Source of the DNA: Ceriagrion tenellum
Lineage: Eukaryota; Arthropoda; Insecta; Odonata; Coenagrionidae
Length of the DNA stretch: 64,000 bases
Assembly (NCBI GenBank): GCA_963169105.1
Contig: OY720632.1
Location: 9,052,001-9,116,000 of the forward strand
Direction of reading: 5' to 3'
This document shows, in pieces, positions 34,001 through 43,000 of the stretch (positions within the stretch are counted from its first letter, which is position 1; each line of letters starts with the position of its first letter). The notes under the pieces were generated by a model. It searched no databases and was not told the DNA's origin. It saw nothing but the letters and a program-made list of their open reading frames with translations. A program made the position numbers and the translations under genes.

Positions 34001-37000
34001 ATCAAGATTCGGCTGCAGTGATGTCCAGTTGTTGGATATACACAGGATCAGAGCTCAACACACATCTATAAATGGCAGAAATGAAATGCAATTAAATAAA
34101 AAGAAATAAAAACAAAATATGTGGCTTGTCATGGAACCTCCAGCCCTGACTGCACCCAAAAAATCAAAACAAGCATCGCTAACGGTTGCTGACAAAAAGA
34201 AATCAATCAGATAGTTTCTAGCAGACCCACAAAATAATACTCAATCAAGGAATTAGTCCCCTGGATACAAATCAACAGTGACAAAGGATATGAATAAAAT
34301 CAAACAAAGATTACTAAACCTAAAGGTGATACTCACCGGCCTAAGAAAGTGATCCACAATGGTTCCTAATCTAATGACAAATGAATAGGTCACAAGATGT
34401 AGCTGGCGACAGAAGTTGGTTAACATTCTTTCAAATGTCATCAGATGTGAAGTAGTTTTTCAATCTAATCAAAAATTGGTAATTAGTGTCATATTTAAAA
34501 CTAAAAACTTGCCGAACCTCGCCAGCATGTGGCACAGTATTCGAGGCATTCGAATTCCTTCCCTCAGTATAATTATTTGACATTCGAGATCATGAATAAT
34601 TCCAGTATTTGAGGTATTAGTATTCGCAGATAGTATTCACCCATCTATAATGAAAATACAAAGTTTCAATTATGAGAAGCAAAAATGTCAGTCCTGACCA
34701 ATGCCCATGCTAAATACATGGCTCTATTTGACATTACTATGCTTCAAAAATCATATTTTTACAAAATAACAAACATCGCGCCTAGTTCTAATAAAAAAAA
34801 TGGATTTATTTTTATGAACCATGGTGAAAAACTACAAGTAGAACTATTTGTACATGTCAATGTTTTACCACTGTTGTAGTTGTTAAGAGTGATATTCTCC
34901 ACCTGAACTGGACCCTATTACCTTAATAGCCTGTTTTATTTTCAGTTAGATGGTTGCAATTGACACGTCTGCATTGAAGTCAAAATCCTGTCACTAGTGT
35001 GACAGTGAAATAGGAGCCCATTTTTCGAGCCTCTTAACAGAATTCCAAAATTTGCCAAATAACTGCAAAGTTAGTTTTGGTTCAATTGCCATCAGATTTA
35101 AATACAACATTCTCTCACCCTTTGTAAGTGAATTTTGAAAGTTTCAAGGTATTTGGATTTGTTCCTTAGGTGGTTATTATTTGAGATACGAGATCGCAAA
35201 TAATTTCTAGTGTTCTAGGTGTATGAGTATTCACTAATAGTTTTAGTATTCACCTATCTCTAGTATCCCTACTAAATGAGTACAACTGTTTCCTTTCCAT
35301 AAATTTTATTTAGCTTGCAAAATGTGTTTCTCAGACATTTGGCATTATCATGTGCAAATTACATACTTGTTTTACTGGTGAGTGTAAGTATGGGGGCTAT
35401 AATAAAATATCCTTTATTTATCTTGAGTTCTGCAAGATGAGCTCAAGAAATAACTACATTAAAGGTAAAATCAAAGGATAGTTCTTGTCTCACGTAGATA
35501 ATTCAGGATGAAGTTCGTGATACCTCTGTACTGACATAAAAACAATAGTTAAAACCTGGGAAGTATTTTTCAGGTTTCAATCTTTCTTGGAAAAAATATT
35601 AAAATTGGCCAATGAGTAAGGAGCACATAAGTGAAATCGGTCATGTGTGTAAGGAATCCGGTGATATTATGAGTGCTTGTTTGTCTGTGATTATTACTTC
35701 TTTTATGTGAAATGCTCAAATTTGCCTCCTTCAGGTGGTTGACACTGCTGTTATCTCAAGAATTCCACCTGCCTGATGTTTTGCGAATCTGGGATTCTTT
35801 GTTTGCAGATGAAAAGCGATTTGGGTTCCTCATCCACATTTGCTGCTCAATGATTGTGTGAGTGTGGTTTGATTAACTCGTATTGTATTGATAAAAACCA
35901 TTGAATTATTAATTTTTTATTTCTCTAAGCATTTGGTGTACCTGCAAATGAATCACCTCATGTGAATTGCATATCCTTGGATGTGTAAACAGAAATTTAT
36001 TTATCTGCCTAAAACATTGATTAAAATCCTTTGTATGCATGTAAATCAAAGACAAGACTGGTGAAAAATTTATGTGGTAATCTAGTATGTAAAAATGAAT
36101 ATTTGTTTGTTCATCTATGCATTCCAATACCATTCATCAGATTACGATGAAACTTTGGTGAGCTGTTATGCATGTGCCGGCAAAGGTATCTGAGTTATGA
36201 AATCCACTGAACAATAGGTGGAGTGTGAGTCCTTACTAAAAGTAAGTGTTGGCAAGCGAGCTTCTTAAACAAACGAGGAACGACAAGCAAGCAAATGAAT
36301 GATATCTGGAGATCAGTTCTTGGGTTTCCTTCCGCGTGTTGTCTTTTTGTGACAACAGTTGCTCCAGCAGTCCTGCTGGAAAAATGTGGTCACAAAAAGA
36401 CAACACGTTGAAGGAAACCTGAGAACTGATCTCCAAAGGCTGAAACGCCATGGAAACCTTCATAATAACGAAGAATATCGTTCACGAGTTGCTCAATCAC
36501 ATGAATCAGAATCTTATCAGTGCGACATAATTACGGGCATATCAGAATCATATCAGTGAGACATATTTTGTGTGAAAAGGTTAGTAATTTATTTGTACGT
36601 AAAATAAGATTTGGTGCAGTGGTCTCTTTGTTTGCTTTTTTTTTAATTCTTGCATTCGAATTTTGTGTACGCTTCCCTTTCTCATATGATTGGATTTTTA
36701 AGCTCGAAAATCTTAACTTTTTGCACTACTTCAACAATAGAATATTTTATTTATTTGGAAACCAAAGGATAGGTGTAGCGCTCCTGCCCTCAGATCCCTG
36801 GTGATGCCGCCCAGAGTCTCTTAGAAAGCCTGCCACCGCTGCGGCCTCCAAATGCCAGAGTGACGTCAGACCTACCAAATCTGACCTCACCCCCTGACCT
36901 GGCCCATTTTTCGCACTGTTGGAATTTCGACAACTTTGAGAATTTATGTCTCGGGAACTAAGCATTACTTAGGCCTCAGGTGTTTTGCATTGTGCAATAT

Positions 37001-40000
37001 TCATCGTTCTCTATTACCTCTTTTTTTTTCAAGAAAGCTGAAATTCTCCATTTTAGTTTTTATGAAATATGTTTAAATATACATGGCTGATATTTCAAGC
37101 AATACACAATTACAATTTAAATTATGCTGATACATCTTAGTGAAAGTTCAAAAAAGTTTCATTGTTCATGTAGTGAAACCTTGACAAAAAATGTGCAAAT
37201 TTTTTAATTTCTCTAATCTGAAGTTATCATTCCCCTAATAATCCATTTAAAGGTGAAAGACATAAAACAAGTTACAATAAAATGTTTAATTTTCACTCAA
37301 ACTTGAACTACCTAATAGATATTATTACCATTGAATATGGCCAAAATTTTGCTAGTTTTTCTAATAGACCTAAAATACAAACAAAAATCTGAATCATACC
37401 TTAAGCCTTTAGCTTTCCAGTGAAGGTGTAGAAGTTAGCATGGATCAGAACATGTCAGTAATTTTTAGGGCTCACAAATAATGTTGAATGAGTGGAATAG
37501 AACAATGTGCTCCAGCCAATTGTATTTTTCCTACCCCTAGGTAGCATTCTGTGGGTGGATTAATGTTATGGCCAAATTTTTATATAGTTCTTTAATTTGT
37601 TTACAATTGGTATGGAGCTGCGTGAGATTTTTATTTCAGAGTTATTGACAACTTCACAATATGCACGTTTGATGCCTTTACTGAGAACCTTAGAGCTTGA
37701 CAATTATAGACTTTATTTTTGTCATTCTTTTGTTGTTTAGGACACCTTAAATTGGCTCATCTCTTTCAAAATGAGCCATCTAGTATGAAGGGTCTGTGAC
37801 ACAAAGGAAGGCAAATCCTTTGTTGTGTTAGGGAGATTCTCTAAATTCTACTGTACCATTCTTGGAAGGCAGATTGTCTGTGCAAAGTGTGTCTCGTTCA
37901 CCTATCATCTTCCATCATCGAGCAAAGTTCCTAAATATCTTTCTCCGATGAAAGTCCGAATTTAGTGTACGCAAGTTGAGCAATAGGTGTCATTTTGGAA
38001 CGTACGGAAGTGTGAAATGTACAAAAGATGACTCGAGGGCTGCCTGTTGATGACATTGTAAAGAAAGAGACAAGATGCTTCAACCCGTGAAAATGTCATG
38101 TGATGGCAAAAACAATAGGCTTTCAAAATTTGTCTGCCTATGCAGACATTCCAGGCTCCAAATCAAAATTTTATTGTCTCTCAATTCGTGTAAGATAGGT
38201 GTTCCAAGGATTTGTTCACTTCATAGTTAAACCCTATTTAACTCATATCTAAGATAAACTACAGTGCTGGAGTACGTAATTGTTTTAATTTCTGCATGGA
38301 GAGTTAGATCATATCACCTAAACTGCTTCTTCTGCTCTCAGCTGGCTGCAATTGGCTACTATTGGTAATAACAGAGTTGTTGGCCATAGAGCCAAAAAAA
38401 TTGTTATCCATGAGCACTGCATGTGGACTGGAAACATGGACCATACGTGTGTCAAGTTAATACGGCGTGTATTTTACTCTTAATGTCGTCTTTCTTTTCT
38501 CTCAGTGCTACAAAGCCAAAGATGCACACTTCTCTCATGTCTGTCCATTACTGGCCAGCATTCAGCCCACATTCTTTCGGTAGCCCATATTGAAGGGTAT
38601 AAGTGAGCACTTGATGGATTTGATCCTTCTTGGCTCGTTGGTATTGAAATGAATAATTTTTTAGTGCTTGATCACGATGATAATTCTCCTTCCTTGGTGC
38701 TCTTTCTAGTTTGCTGAGAGATCAGCTGTTGAAAGGAGATTTCCCTGCCAATGTCAAATTACTTCAGGTGAGTGGTTCTACACCTTAATTATATTATGTA
38801 AAACAAGATCTATCTCTGACTCATGTCTTCATTGTTGGGGTTTCCTGTAAGTGGCACGATATATGTAATGATGTATTTGCTTAGCTGTCTGCTGATCTTT
38901 GAAGGTCATTGATTAGGGAAACGTGCAATAATTGAGTAAATTGGATGGTTTACTTGAAATGTTGAGGAAAGACCATCTGTATGTTCTGAGTAATATTTTC
39001 AGTTTTTCAGGGTGGTGATTGTCAGGGAAAACTGGGGAAATGTGGAATTGTCAGGGAATTTTGACTTTCTGGAAAAGTCAGGTAAAAGTCAGGGAATTCT
39101 CATAACAGTCAGGGAGAAACGGGGATATGAATCCTCATTATTTTTCTACCATTAAGTAGGGGTGAGCCGATAATTAATTCCGATATAAATACTGGCCGAT
39201 ATTAGACTATCAACATATCGGTATCGGAGCATCAAAATCCAATAATTGTTCCACTAGCATAACATTTTCAACAGCTTGCTGTATATGTCCCAATTGAATA
39301 TATATTTTGCTTCGCCCGCTTCACCGCACTCAATGTTCGTCATTTGTTGGCAACTTTCTGAAACAATCCACTAGTTGGCACTGTAGTTTGAAAACGGTAC
39401 AAAATCGTAACCTAATTTTATAGCGCCAGAAATCGCACGAGGTCTCACAATCACATGGTGTAACTGGAGGTGGTCACAATGTCAGACGTGTGGAAGTATT
39501 TCGTTGTTAAACATGATGACCCCAACAAGGCTCTTTGCAAACTTTGTAATTCACGTGTGTCTCGCGGTGGAAAAAATTTGACGTTCCCGTTCAATTCGTG
39601 AAATATTAAGTTGTGAATCTAATTAGTTCTGAATCAGACGTACTATCTATCCCTTTTGTATATCCTTATTGCGATATTTGCCTCGTAGTGTTACAGTTCA
39701 TGATCACATTGTATTACGCTCTACACAAGGAATTCAAGGCTATGCTGTTCGGAAACTTTTACCTCTCGTTTTATTTTAACTTTGGAAACTCAGGTTGAGA
39801 GGTAGCTGGAGCACACTAGCTTATAGTTAATACATGCTTGCAATTCTATTCATACGAGATGACGATTAGAAAATTTAGAAAGTTTAAAGCTGCCGTAGAA
39901 AATTTAGTTCAGCAGAAAAAAAACATTCCAATAATAGGTGACCTTTTGGCGATTGGTCAGGGAAATTGGTAAATCCATCAGGGAAAAGTCAGGGAATTTA

Positions 40001-43000
40001 AAAATTGGGTATCAGCTGCCACCCTGGTTTTTTTATTGTTCACTTAATTACATCATCAGGACCTGATGATGGCACGAAGTTGCTTAAACCCGGGTTGTTT
40101 ATAATCAAATTGTGTGGATTGAAACTAAGTTGTTTTTATCGTGAACTCATTTTTTTTGCAAATATTTCTTAATGGTGGACTAAGTCTGGACATTAGATCC
40201 AGAGAACATGTCTTGTAAAATATTATTCACAAATAAATTCAAGTTCTTGAAAATAAACCACAATCACAATTAGGATATAAAAAAATGAAACTCTTAAAAG
40301 CTAAGTATTTTAAAATAAATGAATGACAGCAATTCTTATAATTGCTTTCTCCAACATTCAGTGGTTTGTGTTTAAAAAAAAGGAGCTGATTGCTGTGCAG
40401 AGAAGACTACCAAATTCTTTCTTTAGCAAAATTCTTATTCCCTGATGACATAGTGCATTCTGAGGCAGCAGATTTTCCTAAATGGCTCAAAAATATGTTT
40501 TCAGCACTCTGATCTTTGCAGGAAAAACTATTTTCATTACCTCCAAACTTCTGAGGCCTTTGTTTCTCCCCACAATACTCTGGTTGAGGTACCGCTGCAT
40601 CTTGTGTGCATTAAGTGCTGCATTCATTTGGTGGCATGATCAAATTGCAGATGCACCTGCGGCAATTTTGCCTTGTGGTGGTAACTGGGTGCTGCTTGTG
40701 AACAGTTCCCTACTACCTACCTCTTATCATCCCCTTCATTTCCTTGGGAGAAACTACAGGGTGTCCTAGGGATTGCAAAACTCTGCACACAGTACAAATT
40801 AATTATTAATTTAGTTAATCAATAGGTATTAATGAGATCCCTATTGTATAGTGCTTATTGGACACCCTGTGGAGTGTATTTTACTAAATCATAGATCCAA
40901 AATCTTGAATGCTGCTCCAGGATCAAATTTTAATTTGGGTCTAGAGTTATTTGTCCTCCCTTTGGCAAATGGTGCTATTTTGTCCCCAAGTCATGCTTGG
41001 CATGAATTGTCATGTTGCCTCTCCAGCTGACCTGTTTAAATAATGGAGGACTCATAATAGTTTCTGGAAGGGACTATATAATATACTTCAAAGAAACTAT
41101 ACTTATAGCCATTCACCATAGGTAGGAAAATGCTCCTTTTGTGTATCCATCAACACTGCTTTCGCAATAGGTATTTAAAAATATTTGATAGTCTTATGTC
41201 AGTTTTGTTGATTAAATTCAAATAATAATCATGACAAGTAATTCAGGGGCCTAATTCTGTAACTCGAAGCTCCGAAGCTAACTCTCGAAAGGAGCTTAAA
41301 TAAGCTCCAAGCTCCCAGTTGTGTTCTGCACCATGGAGAAAGGGCTAGCCGCTAAGGAGCTTAATAGGCTGATAGCTCCCGGAGCCTATTTCGCTACTAA
41401 AGCTCCAATTTGTATTCTTTAGAGCGTCACAAAGTGCCTTCCGGTGGTCCAGTTGTCTCTGACAGGAGCTTCGTGAAGATCCAGGTTGGATGCCCATTCT
41501 AGAGCTCTCTCCCATGGAGAGAGCTCTAGAATGCTTATTTCTAGTGTTTTGTTGATTTTTCCTCTAGTGTGTATGTTGTTGTGAATCAGCTGATATTATT
41601 TTCTCATTAACACTTTCAGCCGAAAAGTAAAAATTTTGACTTTGCCGTAATGCAAAAATTTTTTCTAGGAATTTGACATGAAAGTGTTAGGTATACATAT
41701 TATATCAGTGATCAGCGAAATAAGTCGTTACATTGAAAATTTTGTGCATTTTTTTTCAAATGTTTTTTGCCGTCATCGAATAGGTGACACTCAGATCTGA
41801 GTGTCACCTATTGAGTGAGTGTAAGAAATTTTGCAAATATGCTTAAAGTATTCCTGAATAGTTGTCAATTTTAAAAAAATCTACTCACAATAACCTATCA
41901 GTTTTTCCTTTTGGGATAAAAGCTGATCCAGATAATCTGCAGGAAAGGAATGAGTACATTTATGACCTAATACACTGATATAACTTACCGAGTATTACGA
42001 GGATGCCACAAGTGCCCTCTGCCGTCTCAGTTGCCTCTGAATGTCTTCTCATCTACAAAAATAGCGAGATCCAAAAATACCTGTGGATTACTTACAAATC
42101 GTTCGGCAAACTGCAGCCTTTCAAGTTTATGCTGCTCAGACATAAGTGGCTTATGCGCTGGCTGATGACATTTCAGCCCTGCCTCGTGGAGGTGCCGTCA
42201 AACTGTAGCATAGCTGCATTCCAGGTTTAACCATTGACGAGCTCCCTCAGTCCCTTTGCTCGTTAAAGGATTCTCCCTTACATACTGAGCAAAGTCAGTA
42301 TCAACTGCTGCTGTTGTGCAACATGGCCTCCCAGGTCTTGGCCTACTCCTCAAAGTGTTGTCACCATCCGCAAGACACCGAGCCCATGTCTGTACGGTGA
42401 TTCGACTAACACCCATCCTTCTTGCCACCTCAGAGATGGGTGTTCCTGCAGCTACCATTCCAGGGATGACACCTCTATGGGTGACAGAGAGCTCAGAAGT
42501 CGGAGCACGTTCCATGATGATGGTCTGACATGAAATGTCTCAGTACATCTCAGTAAATGCCTTTGGTAATACTTCACATCTTGCCAAATCTATGTTTAAT
42601 GGGTCGATTGCTAACTGGTAGATTTAAATTGGAAAGAGACGCCTGGTTTAGTCTTATATCTCTCTAAAAGGAAGGACAGAAACTGACCCAAAATTGGTGG
42701 GTAGGCTTTTGCACCTGCGTGACTTACATCAAGGGGTTAAATCAGGCAATGACACAACAAACTTTTCAAAAAGAAAAATTAATGTCATTTTTAAAGAAGG
42801 ATTTTATATATTGGCTATTGATATTGGTTACGTTGCCTTCCATCTGTTTAAATAAAATTATTAATCGCCATATGATGAGGTGTAAATAATTAATATCAAT
42901 AAATTCAAACAACTTAAATTAATATTCTCTCTGTTTAAGGTAGTTTGAGCGAAAAATCATTTTACTTAGAAATCAACGAATTTAGTCTCATTTTAAAGAA

